64,000 nucleotides of DNA from Bordetella genomosp. 9 (GTDB taxonomy: Bacteria; Pseudomonadota; Gammaproteobacteria; Burkholderiales; Burkholderiaceae_B). Below, piece by piece: positions 32,993 through 39,640 of this stretch. The stretch is taken from contig NZ_NEVJ01000002.1 in the NCBI RefSeq assembly GCF_002261425.1, positions 682,001 to 746,000 of the forward strand. The letters are read 5' to 3'. A program made the translations under genes and the position numbers. Every line of letters starts with the position of its first letter. The first letter of the stretch is position 1. The notes under the pieces are model-generated. The model had not been told where the DNA came from. It made no database searches and was given only the letters and a program-made list of their open reading frames with translations.

Positions 32993-33458
32993 ATGGTGTG
33001 CCTGCCGGCATCCGCGCTTGGCACATTGGTGCCGCGTCGCTTATGCAGTGGCGCTCGTAGGCGCGATCTTCATAAGCGGCGCGGCGACTGGGTCGCTGTT
33101 CGCCTGGTCGAGGGCGCAGGACGTCATAACGGCACAGCGAGAGGACTATCAGGCGTCATTGGACCTGCTCACCGGGAGGGTGGTTACTGCGGCCACGGCC
33201 AGCAAAGATGCCGCAAGCAAAGCTGCGGCCGCCGCCGAAACGGCAAAGACCGCGACCCAGACTGCGCAGCAAGCGGCCGCTACGGCCAAGACGGCGGCGC
33301 GGGCGGCCGGCGAGGCCGGCACCGCTGCATCGGCCGCTTCGACGAAAGCTGGCCGCGCGGCATCGGTCGCGCAGGATGCCGCAGGAACACTGGATCGCGC
33401 ATTGAACCAGCTCCCGCCGCCTCCGGCCGATGTTCCAGACTGGTTGAATACGCCATGA
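32976..33458 (+). CDS. Second membrane-anchored Ala-rich coiled-coil protein
   Basis: A 160-aa protein (MAKLFKWCACRHPRLAHWCR) with one membrane segment (~22-45, VAYAVALVGAIFISGAATGS) and a long Ala/Thr/Lys-rich helix, ending in PPPPADVPDWLNTP. Four Cys near the N-terminus are unusual. Overlaps the preceding gene by 17 bases and the spanin gene by 4. Function unknown; could be a holin. Confidence 0.5.
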   Translation: MAKLFKWCACRHPRLAHWCRVAYAVALVGAIFISGAATGSLFAWSRAQDVITAQREDYQASLDLLTGRVVTAATASKDAASKAAAAAETAKTATQTAQQAAATAKTAARAAGEAGTAASAASTKAGRAASVAQDAAGTLDRALNQLPPPPADVPDWLNTP

Positions 33459-33877
33459 GCATCCTCGACACGATCAAGATTGCAACGGCCGGTACGTCTG
33501 GAATATGGGCGGCGGCTGGCGGAGCTGCGCTGGTGGGTGGCCTTGTCGTTGGTGGGTGGTGGCTGCACCACTCTGGCTACGAGTCGGGTAAGGCCGCCTG
33601 TGAGGCCGCGCATACGCTAGCGGACCTTCAGCAGTTCAAGGTCGAAACGGGACGGCTGTCGGATATCTCGACGCAGTTGGCCGTGCAAATAGACTCCCTG
33701 GCCAGCGCGACACCAACAGTTATCAAGGAATACCATGAAACCGTGGTTAAAGCACCTCTGCCTGCTGGCTGTGTCATTGACCCTGGCCGGCTGCGCAGCA
33801 TCCAAGACGCAATCGCCAAGGCCGCCGTTTCCGGTCAACGTGGCTCAGCCGTGTCCCCCGGTTCCGGCATTCGATAG
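33455..33877 (+). CDS. Rz-like inner-membrane spanin subunit
   Basis: A 140-aa protein from ATG 33455 (MSILDTIKIATAGTSGIWAA) with an N-terminal membrane anchor (~16-38) and a periplasmic helix (FKVETGRLSDISTQLAVQIDSL). The region VIKEYHETVVKAPLPAGCVI is typical of i-spanins. It spans the periplasm with the Rz1 lipoprotein, whose gene is nested in another frame of this gene. Confidence 0.75.
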   Translation: MSILDTIKIATAGTSGIWAAAGGAALVGGLVVGGWWLHHSGYESGKAACEAAHTLADLQQFKVETGRLSDISTQLAVQIDSLASATPTVIKEYHETVVKAPLPAGCVIDPGRLRSIQDAIAKAAVSGQRGSAVSPGSGIR

Positions 33878-33995
33878 CCAGCACTGGGATGCCCTGGCAA
33901 CGGCATACATGGAGTTGGTTTTCATGTACGGGCAATGCTCAGCGAAGCATGATGCGGCTGTAACGGCGTACGAAGACAAAAAAGCCGCCCCATAG
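33735..33995 (+). CDS. Rz1-like outer-membrane spanin lipoprotein
   Basis: An 86-aa protein in the +1 frame inside the Rz gene and extending 118 bases past it. Signal peptide with lipobox LAGC (Cys20) and a Pro-rich mature start (RPPFPVNVAQPCPPVPAF). With Rz it fuses inner and outer membranes in the last step of lysis. Confidence 0.8.
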   Translation: MKPWLKHLCLLAVSLTLAGCAASKTQSPRPPFPVNVAQPCPPVPAFDSQHWDALATAYMELVFMYGQCSAKHDAAVTAYEDKKAAP

Positions 33996-34002
33996 GGCGG
34001 CT
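33978..34002 (-). terminator. Intrinsic terminator for the leftward lipoprotein gene
   Basis: On the minus strand AGCCGCCC-TATG-GGGCGGCT followed by six T. An 8-bp perfect stem, 72 bases downstream of the stop at 34,074. It also closes the late operon region from the other side, although without a T-run in that direction. Confidence 0.75.
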
Positions 34003-34073
34003 GTGGTGGCCGGTGCTGATCTCCGGCACAGTGGCGGCTGGTATTACATCCACTCCGCAGAAGCACGACGCAG

Positions 34074-34469
34074 CTATCTCAGCGTTCCACCGAGCTTCAC
34101 GCAATCGATGGTGACGCCTTCGTCTAGGCGGTAGCTGTCTCCGGTGGCCACCGGCCGGGCCCAGGCCAATGCGCCGACGCGGTGCCCGCTCTTCACGTTC
34201 GCCACCACATCGGCGCCCGATCGGCGCGCCTCATCGGCGGCCACCTGCAGAACTTCGGTCGTTCCCCCGTACCAGCGCTTCGAACCGATCAGTTTGCCGA
34301 TCGGCGTCGCCTTGACGTCCGTGGGCAGAGGGGTGGGCAGGAAGCACACAGGGCCACTGTATGGAGGCATCTGGACACTCTCCTTGGTTCGCTTCGTACT
34401 GCTGCGCGCGGCACAGCCGGCGAGCATTGTTGCGATAAGCAAGGCGGTTAGTGCAATGCGATAGGACAC
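34074..34469 (-). CDS. Lipoprotein, hypothetical (phage cargo)
   Basis: A 131-aa protein starting with GTG 34469, preceded by GGGAGA. Signal peptide with lipobox LAGC (Cys19). The mature part includes VCFLPTPLPTDVKATPIGKLIGSKRWYGG and DEARRSGADVVANVKSGHRVG, like small envelope lipoproteins of the YbjP/DUF4156 sort that handle an unknown ligand. Expressed against the late operon, so a probable lysogenic conversion gene. Confidence 0.65.
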   Translation of the reverse strand: MSYRIALTALLIATMLAGCAARSSTKRTKESVQMPPYSGPVCFLPTPLPTDVKATPIGKLIGSKRWYGGTTEVLQVAADEARRSGADVVANVKSGHRVGALAWARPVATGDSYRLDEGVTIDCVKLGGTLR

Positions 34470-34768
34470 GTCGTCTCCCGCTTTGAATATTGGGCGGGAT
34501 GCATTGTATTGCTAAACGTATCCACGTCGGGGCTGCCCTACCGATGCCGGAGTGCGGCGACTGCACCCGGCGGAGGTCAGCCCCTGTGCCTAACGGCCCA
34601 GCGCGCGGGCATTTGAGTCCGTGGCGGCTCGAATTCTTGAAGAAAGAGGGGCGCCCAACGGTCGTGCGGCAACACGACCGGCAAGCGCCAACATGCAGAG
34701 CAAGCTGCAAGCCAGCCGAGGCCCCCCACTCACGCGTGAGCGGGCCGAGGTTAACAGATTGGTTTGCA
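34470..34768. other. Intergenic region between lipoprotein and Dam-type methylase genes
   Basis: 299 bases between divergent genes. A TACAAT that could be a -10 for the leftward gene lies at 34503-34508 (minus strand). The frame of the methylase is open upstream to 34490 but that part is not family-like. Nothing else recognised. Confidence 0.4.
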
Positions 34769-35560
34769 ATGACCCAACCCATCATCCCTTGGATCGGAGG
34801 CAAGCGGCGCTTGGCCGATCGCATCCTCCCGTATTTCCCGGAGCACAGTTGCTACGTCGAACCATTTGCTGGCGGTGCGGCGCTTCTATTTGCTCGCGGC
34901 CTGCCTGCCGAGGTGGAAGTGCTGAACGACATCAACGGCGAGCTCGTCAATCTCTACCGGGTTGTGCAGCATCACTTGGAGGAATTCGTGCGCCAGTTCA
35001 AGTGGGCGCTTTCGTCTCGTCAGGTATTCAAATGGCAGAAGGAGACCCGTCCAGAGACCTTGACCGATATTCAGCGTGCAGCCCGCTTCTACTACCTGCA
35101 GCAGAACGCCTTCGGTGCACGCGTGGAGAGCCAGAGTTTCGGGACTGCAACCACGAGCCCACCGGGACTTAATCTGCTGCGACTTGAAGAGAGTCTGTCC
35201 GCGGCCCATCTGCGGCTCGCGAGCGTCTATATCGAGAACTTGCCATGGTGCGAGTGTGTCGAACGCTACGACCGACCGCACACGCTGTTCTACATGGACC
35301 CTCCGTACTGGAAAACAGAGGGATATGGTGTTGACTTCCCCTTCGAGGAATACGAGCGGATGGCGGCGCTACTTCCTCGATTGAAAGGCAGGGCCGTCAT
35401 CAGCCTAAACGACCATCCTGATATCCGTTCGGTCTTTCGCGATTTTCCAATTGAACGGACCGATCTGCGTTACACGGTTGGCGGAGGTGCCGGCGTGGAG
35501 CGTGGCGAACTCCTCATATTCAGCTGGGATATTGCCTCAGAGCCGGCAAGCCTGCTGTAA
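34769..35560 (+). CDS. DNA N6-adenine methyltransferase (Dam, D12 class)
   Basis: A 263-aa protein from ATG 34769 (MTQPIIPWIGGKRRLADRIL). Motif X-like PWIGGKR, motif I FVEPFAGGAALLFAR-type (VEPFAGGAALLF), catalytic DPPY in FYMDPPYW, and the target-recognition region between. It methylates adenine N6 in a short site, perhaps GATC. Phage copies serve anti-restriction or regulation. Its stop codon directly abuts the hicB stop on the other strand. Confidence 0.85.
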   Translation: MTQPIIPWIGGKRRLADRILPYFPEHSCYVEPFAGGAALLFARGLPAEVEVLNDINGELVNLYRVVQHHLEEFVRQFKWALSSRQVFKWQKETRPETLTDIQRAARFYYLQQNAFGARVESQSFGTATTSPPGLNLLRLEESLSAAHLRLASVYIENLPWCECVERYDRPHTLFYMDPPYWKTEGYGVDFPFEEYERMAALLPRLKGRAVISLNDHPDIRSVFRDFPIERTDLRYTVGGGAGVERGELLIFSWDIASEPASLL

Positions 35561-35977
35561 CTAGGATACCGACAGCTCAAGCTCTTTGCCCATTGTGGCC
35601 AGCGCTTGCGCAATCGTGTCGATCTTCGTGGCGTGCTCCAGGTTTACGATGCGGTTCACTTCCTGGGGCCGGGTACCCATGCGGCGCGCGAGTTCGGCCG
35701 GCGTGACGTGCTGGGCCAGCATTTCGTTGAGCAACAGAACCTTGGCCGAAACGCTGGCCGGTAGCGCCACCAGCACCTCACCGTCCCGAGCCTTGGATGG
35801 CGGAGGTACGGGGCGGCGGTCCTCGAAGTAGAAATCCATGGCTACCAGCAAAGCATCGGCGGCCATTTCGCGTGCTTCTTCCACCGTCTCGCCCGCTGAA
35901 TTGGCTTCCGGTATATCCCGGAACGTAACGAGGTAGCCAACCGTGTCCGGCTCAATCTTGGCTGGATAGCGCAACAT
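35561..35977 (-). CDS. hicB: HicB-family antitoxin
   Basis: A 138-aa protein: N-terminal partial RNase H-like HicB domain (MLRYPAKIEPDTVGYLVTFRD, SAGETVEEAREMAADALLVAM) and a C-terminal XRE-type HTH (HVTPAELARRMGTRPQEVNRIVNLEH). It binds and neutralises HicA and represses the operon through its HTH. It lies 61 bases downstream of hicA. Confidence 0.85.
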   Translation of the reverse strand: MLRYPAKIEPDTVGYLVTFRDIPEANSAGETVEEAREMAADALLVAMDFYFEDRRPVPPPSKARDGEVLVALPASVSAKVLLLNEMLAQHVTPAELARRMGTRPQEVNRIVNLEHATKIDTIAQALATMGKELELSVS

Positions 35978-36038
35978 AATTCTCTCCCTGCATGGGGTGT
36001 GGTGATCGGCGAGCAGGAAGCCCCTTGCGGGGCCTCCC

Positions 36039-36218
36039 TTACTTCTTCAATCCAAGCTGCTTAAGGATCGTTCGCCTCAGCCCTTCGCCTATTTCTTGGC
36101 TACCGTGCCGAGGCAGGGTGGTTTGCTTGCCCTGGAAGTAGACTTTCGTGTGACTTGTGCCTTCTTTGAAAGTCGCCCCCTGGTCCGCGAGCCACCGTCT
36201 GAACTCGCTCTGCTTCAC
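36039..36218 (-). CDS. hicA: HicA-family mRNA interferase toxin
   Basis: A 59-aa protein starting with GTG 36218, preceded by GGGAGG. Core: SEFRRWLADQGATFKEGTSHTKVYFQGKQTTLPRHGSQEIGEGL, a double-stranded RNA-binding-like fold with the catalytic His in GTSHTKVY. It cleaves mRNA when HicB is degraded. As phage cargo it may stabilise the prophage or act in phage defence. Confidence 0.85.
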   Translation of the reverse strand: MKQSEFRRWLADQGATFKEGTSHTKVYFQGKQTTLPRHGSQEIGEGLRRTILKQLGLKK

Positions 36219-36249
36219 CGCACCTCCCTTATCCGTTGAACATGGGAGA

Positions 36250-36278
36250 AGTATAAACAAAAATGTTTATAAGAGCAA
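36250..36278 (-). promoter_or_regulatory. hicAB promoter with embedded palindromic operator
   Basis: Minus strand: -35 TTGCTC (36273-36278), 17-base spacer, -10 TATACT (36250-36255). The palindrome TATAAACA-AAAA-TGTTTATA (36252-36271, perfect 8-bp arms) fills the spacer and overlaps the -10, the expected place for HicB autorepression. Confidence 0.75.
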
Positions 36279-36287
36279 GAGGAATGT

Positions 36288-37277
36288 TCAGGGTCGCCTT
36301 CTGACGCGTTCGCCCGTCACCTTGCGCGCCGGCTTGTCCTCTCGCACGCCCTGGAAGGAAGCCTGCCGCAGGATGCCGCCGTCTGTGATCGTCGTGTATG
36401 CCACCTCCACGACAAGCTCAGGCCGGACCCAGTGCATGGTCGGCTTTGAATTGCCGCCCCAGCGGTCCGACAGCACGGGCTTTTCGATAAACGGCATTTC
36501 CTCGGTAGCCAGGGGCGTCAGGCGCTTCATCAGCATGTCGAGGGTGCTTCCGCTGAACCCAGTGCCTACGCGGCCCGAATAGCGCAGCCTGTCGCCTTCT
36601 CGCAAGCCGACGAGCAGGGCGCCGAAGGCGTTTCGCGATCCGCCTGGGTTGGTCCATCCGCCCACGACGAATTCCTGCCTGGGCCGGCATTTGAGCTTGA
36701 TCCATGTGTCCGTGCGCCCCGCGCGGTAGGGCGCGTTCAGACGCTTGCCGATCAGGCCTTCTAGCTTCCGCTCGCAGGCCTGCGCGAGCAGCAACAGGGC
36801 ATGGTCCCTGGAGTCCACCTCGGCGACCGTGCTGCGCATGATGGCGGCGTTCTCAGGCACCCCCGCCAGGACCGCCTGGAGTGCCTTTGTGCGCTCCACG
36901 AAGGGAAACTCCCGCAGGTCCTTCCCGTTCCAGTACGGGATATCGAATGCCACGTACTGCACCTGCTTGGCGACGCTCTTGTCCATGGCGTTCTGCAGGC
37001 GCTGGAAGCTGCTCACGCCGTGCTCGTCCATCACCACGATCTCGCCGTCGAGCCAGCCGGTACCGGCGATTTTCAGCGCCTCGATGCGCCGCACCAGGTC
37101 GGCGAGCTTCGGCGTCCAGTCCTTCGCCTCGCGGCTGAAGAACCGTACGCCGGACTCATCGATGCGACATAGCATGCGGTAGCCGTCGAACTTCAGCTCG
37201 TAGGCGTAGCCGCTCGGCGGCGGCCCGTCCACGAGCACGGCCAGCGGCGGCTTGATGAAGTCCGGCGGCTCTGGCAT
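36288..37277 (-). CDS. Stand-alone ATP-dependent DNA ligase, LigD ligase-domain type
   Basis: A 329-aa protein with the adenylation motif ELKFDGYR (Lys29 nucleophile), LDGEIVVMD, YVAFDIPYWNGKDLR, EGLIGKRLNAPYRAGRTDTWIKLKC, and an OB-fold domain ending PELVVEVAYTTITDGGILRQASF. LigD of non-homologous end joining normally also has polymerase and phosphoesterase domains; neither is here, and no Ku gene is seen. It seals DNA nicks or breaks. Probably phage cargo. Confidence 0.85.
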   Translation of the reverse strand: MPEPPDFIKPPLAVLVDGPPPSGYAYELKFDGYRMLCRIDESGVRFFSREAKDWTPKLADLVRRIEALKIAGTGWLDGEIVVMDEHGVSSFQRLQNAMDKSVAKQVQYVAFDIPYWNGKDLREFPFVERTKALQAVLAGVPENAAIMRSTVAEVDSRDHALLLLAQACERKLEGLIGKRLNAPYRAGRTDTWIKLKCRPRQEFVVGGWTNPGGSRNAFGALLVGLREGDRLRYSGRVGTGFSGSTLDMLMKRLTPLATEEMPFIEKPVLSDRWGGNSKPTMHWVRPELVVEVAYTTITDGGILRQASFQGVREDKPARKVTGERVRRRP

Positions 37278-37280
37278 GGC

Positions 37281-37459
37281 CTACTTCTTCAGGATCGCGC
37301 GGACCTTGTCCACGGAATTGCTGCCGGCGTCCTTCACGGCCTGGCGCAGCTCGTCAGGCGTGCACCCGAACTCCTTGCTCCAGTACCGTAGCTCCCAGTC
37401 TTCATCCAGTGCGATGCGGGCGCGGTCGCGCGGGCCTCGGTCTTCAGGTCATCAGCCAT
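37281..37459 (-). pseudogene. DUF3606 protein gene, frameshifted
   Basis: The start ATG 37459 with AAGGAG gives MADDLKTE, the usual beginning of DUF3606 proteins. The conserved remainder (RDRARIALDEDWELRYWSKEFG, then TPDELRQAVKDAG) is in another frame ending at TAG 37281. The interval of 179 bases is one base short of a 59-codon frame, so one base has been lost near codons 7-10. Family members are about 60 aa. A real mutation or a sequencing error are both possible. Confidence 0.7.
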
Positions 37460-37541
37460 TGTGTGCTCCTTAGGGTGAGATTCACCGTAGAGCAAGGGAC
37501 ATGCCGCCCCGGCCGCAACGGGAGCAGGAGCGGGCGGGACA

Positions 37542-37790
37542 ATGGATCTGATCACCGAAGTTCTTACAGGCTACAGATTTGTTTTATGCGTGGATGTTGT
37601 ATCGCCGTCGGGGCAGTACGGATGGACTGTAGAGGTGCGGCCGGACTGTCAGCGCCCATACGTCGCCCGAGCATCTGACCAGCTATTCCCTTCTGCCACA
37701 GCGGCAGCGCGCGCCGGCGTGTTCGAACTGAAGGAAGTGATCGCCGCCCATATCGCCGGCGCGCCGCCTATTTCGAAATCTGATCAGTAG
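37542..37790 (+). CDS. Hypothetical protein
   Basis: An 82-aa protein (MDLITEVLTGYRFVLCVDVV) with a beta-rich first half (YGWTVEVRPDCQRPYVARASDQLF) and helical second half (SATAAARAGVFELKEVIAAHIAG). It reads as a small folded protein; its orientation differs from its neighbours. No family recognised. Confidence 0.5.
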   Translation: MDLITEVLTGYRFVLCVDVVSPSGQYGWTVEVRPDCQRPYVARASDQLFPSATAAARAGVFELKEVIAAHIAGAPPISKSDQ

Positions 37791-37815
37791 AGACGCGCCC
37801 GCTTGCGTCGTTCCG

Positions 37816-38121
37816 CTACGCCCAGGTGATCCACCAGCCCTGATAGAAGCGGCGGCCGTCGATCTCTTCATAGCCGCGGACCATCATGCCGCGGTCAGAA
37901 CCGAACGTCAGGAGCTGGGGCTCAAGGAGATCCGGAATACGGGCCGGGCGCGACGCCCCGAACTGCTCGAAGGACGCCACGGTCAGGATTGGCACCGCGC
38001 GCTTAAGGCCTTCGTGGTGGACGGTCTGCATGCGCACCGTACCTTTTATGGGCATGTCGAAGTCCTTGACCTGCAAGGGCTCGCCCATCCGGTGCGTTCG
38101 AATAATGTTGCACGTGAGCAT
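37816..38121 (-). CDS. Conserved hypothetical protein under a LexA-type box
   Basis: A 101-aa protein (MLTCNIIRTHRMGEPLQVKDFDMPIKG). Beta-rich with LTVASFEQFGASRPARIPDLLEPQLLTFG and RRFYQGWWITWA. Homolog-like small proteins occur near SRAP or DNA-repair genes in Burkholderiales prophages as I recall, but no function is known. A perfect CTGT-N8-ACAG box ends 20 bases upstream of its start codon, so SOS induction is predicted. Confidence 0.6.
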   Translation of the reverse strand: MLTCNIIRTHRMGEPLQVKDFDMPIKGTVRMQTVHHEGLKRAVPILTVASFEQFGASRPARIPDLLEPQLLTFGSDRGMMVRGYEEIDGRRFYQGWWITWA

Positions 38122-38140
38122 GGTAGAGCATATCGATGTG

Positions 38141-38156
38141 CTGTATGGATAAACAG
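38141..38156 (-). promoter_or_regulatory. LexA (SOS) box CTGT-N8-ACAG
   Basis: CTGT-ATGGATAA-ACAG, an exact match to the proteobacterial SOS consensus, with the flanking TA on one side as in strong boxes. On the minus strand TATACT directly precedes it and could be the -10. It lies upstream of the gene starting at 38,121. Confidence 0.7.
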
Positions 38157-38165
38157 TATATCGCT

Positions 38166-38381
38166 CTATCCAAGTCCGAATGCAGCCCTGATTTCGTCCC
38201 CTGCGGAACCATCCTCATCCGTATACCGGTCGCCAATCGAGGCACAGTGGCCAACGATGGTCCGGGTGTACTCCAGGAGCTCTGGCGTCATTTCGCCGTC
38301 CGGCGGCAGGACGCCCACGGCGATGGCGACGGTGTGTAGGTCATCCTTGCTCAGCGATCCCGCTTTGCGGCCCATGGTCAT
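38166..38381 (-). CDS. Small hypothetical protein
   Basis: A 71-aa acidic protein (MTMGRKAGSLSKDDLHTVAIAVG) whose start overlaps the SRAP stop (ATGA). Last gene of the leftward cargo operon. No family recognised; the sequence LPPDGEMTPELLEYTRTIVGHC is compact and helical. Confidence 0.5.
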   Translation of the reverse strand: MTMGRKAGSLSKDDLHTVAIAVGVLPPDGEMTPELLEYTRTIVGHCASIGDRYTDEDGSAGDEIRAAFGLG

Positions 38382-39064
38382 TCCTCGTCGGTGGCGACTG
38401 CCGTCTTGACGACCGGTTCGGCCACCAGCTGGTCAGCCGGATAGGGATTCAGGAAATCCATGGTATTCGCAGCGCTGGCCGTCAGCCAGTCGCCGTACGC
38501 ACCATCCGGCAGGATCACGACCATGCGCTTCTCATCGCCTGGCCGGTGGTAATCCTTGAATAGGGGATGGTGATCGGCGTTGATGGTCAGCATCGTGTAG
38601 CTCTCGATCCATTCGCCTGTCGGGGAGCGCCACTTATCCCACAGGCCGGCGATGCCGAGCGGCGCGCCGTCGGCCCTGGTGAACCTGGTCGCGACGGCCC
38701 TGCCGCTGCGCCAGTCCGGCTCAAACACGGCATCGGCCGGGATGATGCAGTGCTGGGCACGACGCCAGGCATTGCCGAACGTGAACGACTTGGCGGCGCT
38801 CTCGGATCTAGCGTTGAAGGTGGACAGCTTCTGCGCCTTGTCGGCGTTGTCCGGTCGCGTCATGGCCGAAATAAGCCCCCAGCGCCCAACCACCGCCTCA
38901 CGCTCCGGCACGGCCTCGTCGCCCGACTCCCATTCAGCCGGCCGGCGCACGAACACGCCCGGGTACTTCGGCCACATGTCCGACTTTGGAATCGGGATGC
39001 CGCGAGCGCGGAAGTAACGCTCCATCTGCTCGGCTTTCTTCAGGGCGGTGTAGTGGGAGCACAT
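38378..39064 (-). CDS. SRAP family protein (HMCES/YedK-like)
   Basis: A 228-aa protein with the catalytic Cys2 in MCSHY (MCGRY in E. coli), the active-site NARSE in TFNARSESAAKSF, RAQHCIIPADAVFEP, and a late His region (DYHRPGDEKRMVVIL). SRAP proteins form a covalent thiazolidine link to abasic sites in single-stranded DNA and shield them. Phage-borne copies could protect phage DNA during replication. Starts on the base after the stop of the upstream membrane-protein gene. Confidence 0.85.
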   Translation of the reverse strand: MCSHYTALKKAEQMERYFRARGIPIPKSDMWPKYPGVFVRRPAEWESGDEAVPEREAVVGRWGLISAMTRPDNADKAQKLSTFNARSESAAKSFTFGNAWRRAQHCIIPADAVFEPDWRSGRAVATRFTRADGAPLGIAGLWDKWRSPTGEWIESYTMLTINADHHPLFKDYHRPGDEKRMVVILPDGAYGDWLTASAANTMDFLNPYPADQLVAEPVVKTAVATDEE

Positions 39065-39637
39065 CTAAACGGCGTCGCCGCTATAACCGGCAAGGTGCTT
39101 GTCATGACGGTTGATGGGGCGTGTCTCGGCATCAACCCGCATCTTTGCTAAGTACGTCCGCCGAACTCGCTCGGCCGCTTGGGCTTCAGAAAGCGCGTCT
39201 CTGCTCCGCTCTATCGACAGGAGAGCAAAGCAAGACTGCACAAGTCCCCCAACCCAGAATCCAATGGATCCCAGTATCAGGTAGGCTAGCCAGCCACCTG
39301 TATATGCTTGCCCTGCTGGCAGCTTGACGAACTCGTTTGCAAGGAGCGTTCCAACGCCAACGACCGCATTGAGTGCAATGGAGACGACGATTTGAATCTT
39401 GTAGCGGTGGGTTCTTCTTTGGACCGTGGTTCGCTGCTCGCTGCGAAGATCGTCAAGTTTTTCTAAGGATCCCATCCGACTGTAAGCCGTGGCCCACAGC
39501 ACAGTGAGAAGCGTCCCAGCGGCGCCTAAAGCCGTAGACGGCACCGCTCCCGACGCCAAGTCGCATACGACCGCGGGGAGCCATTTATTTAGCCCCAAAC
39601 CTGCGACCAAAGCAATGAGTACGCCGAGCAGTCTCAT
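39065..39637 (-). CDS. Four-helix membrane protein of unknown function
   Basis: A 190-aa protein with four predicted membrane segments (about 3-20, 34-53, 82-105 and 113-141), a charged loop (SLEKLDDLRSEQRTTVQRRTHRYK) between pairs and a charged cytoplasmic tail. It lies 3 bases after the 344-aa gene and directly before the SRAP gene, so the three are one operon. Two-gene sets of a small four-helix membrane protein and a soluble partner occur in phage-defence systems such as Kiwa; I cannot show homology. Confidence 0.65.
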   Translation of the reverse strand: MRLLGVLIALVAGLGLNKWLPAVVCDLASGAVPSTALGAAGTLLTVLWATAYSRMGSLEKLDDLRSEQRTTVQRRTHRYKIQIVVSIALNAVVGVGTLLANEFVKLPAGQAYTGGWLAYLILGSIGFWVGGLVQSCFALLSIERSRDALSEAQAAERVRRTYLAKMRVDAETRPINRHDKHLAGYSGDAV

Positions 39638-39640
39638 GCA

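Noticed and set aside
36007..36030. GGAAGCCCC-TTGC-GGGGCCTCC hairpin between hicA and hicB as a terminator
   Set aside because: It has no T-run on either strand and lies inside the operon; at most an mRNA structure.
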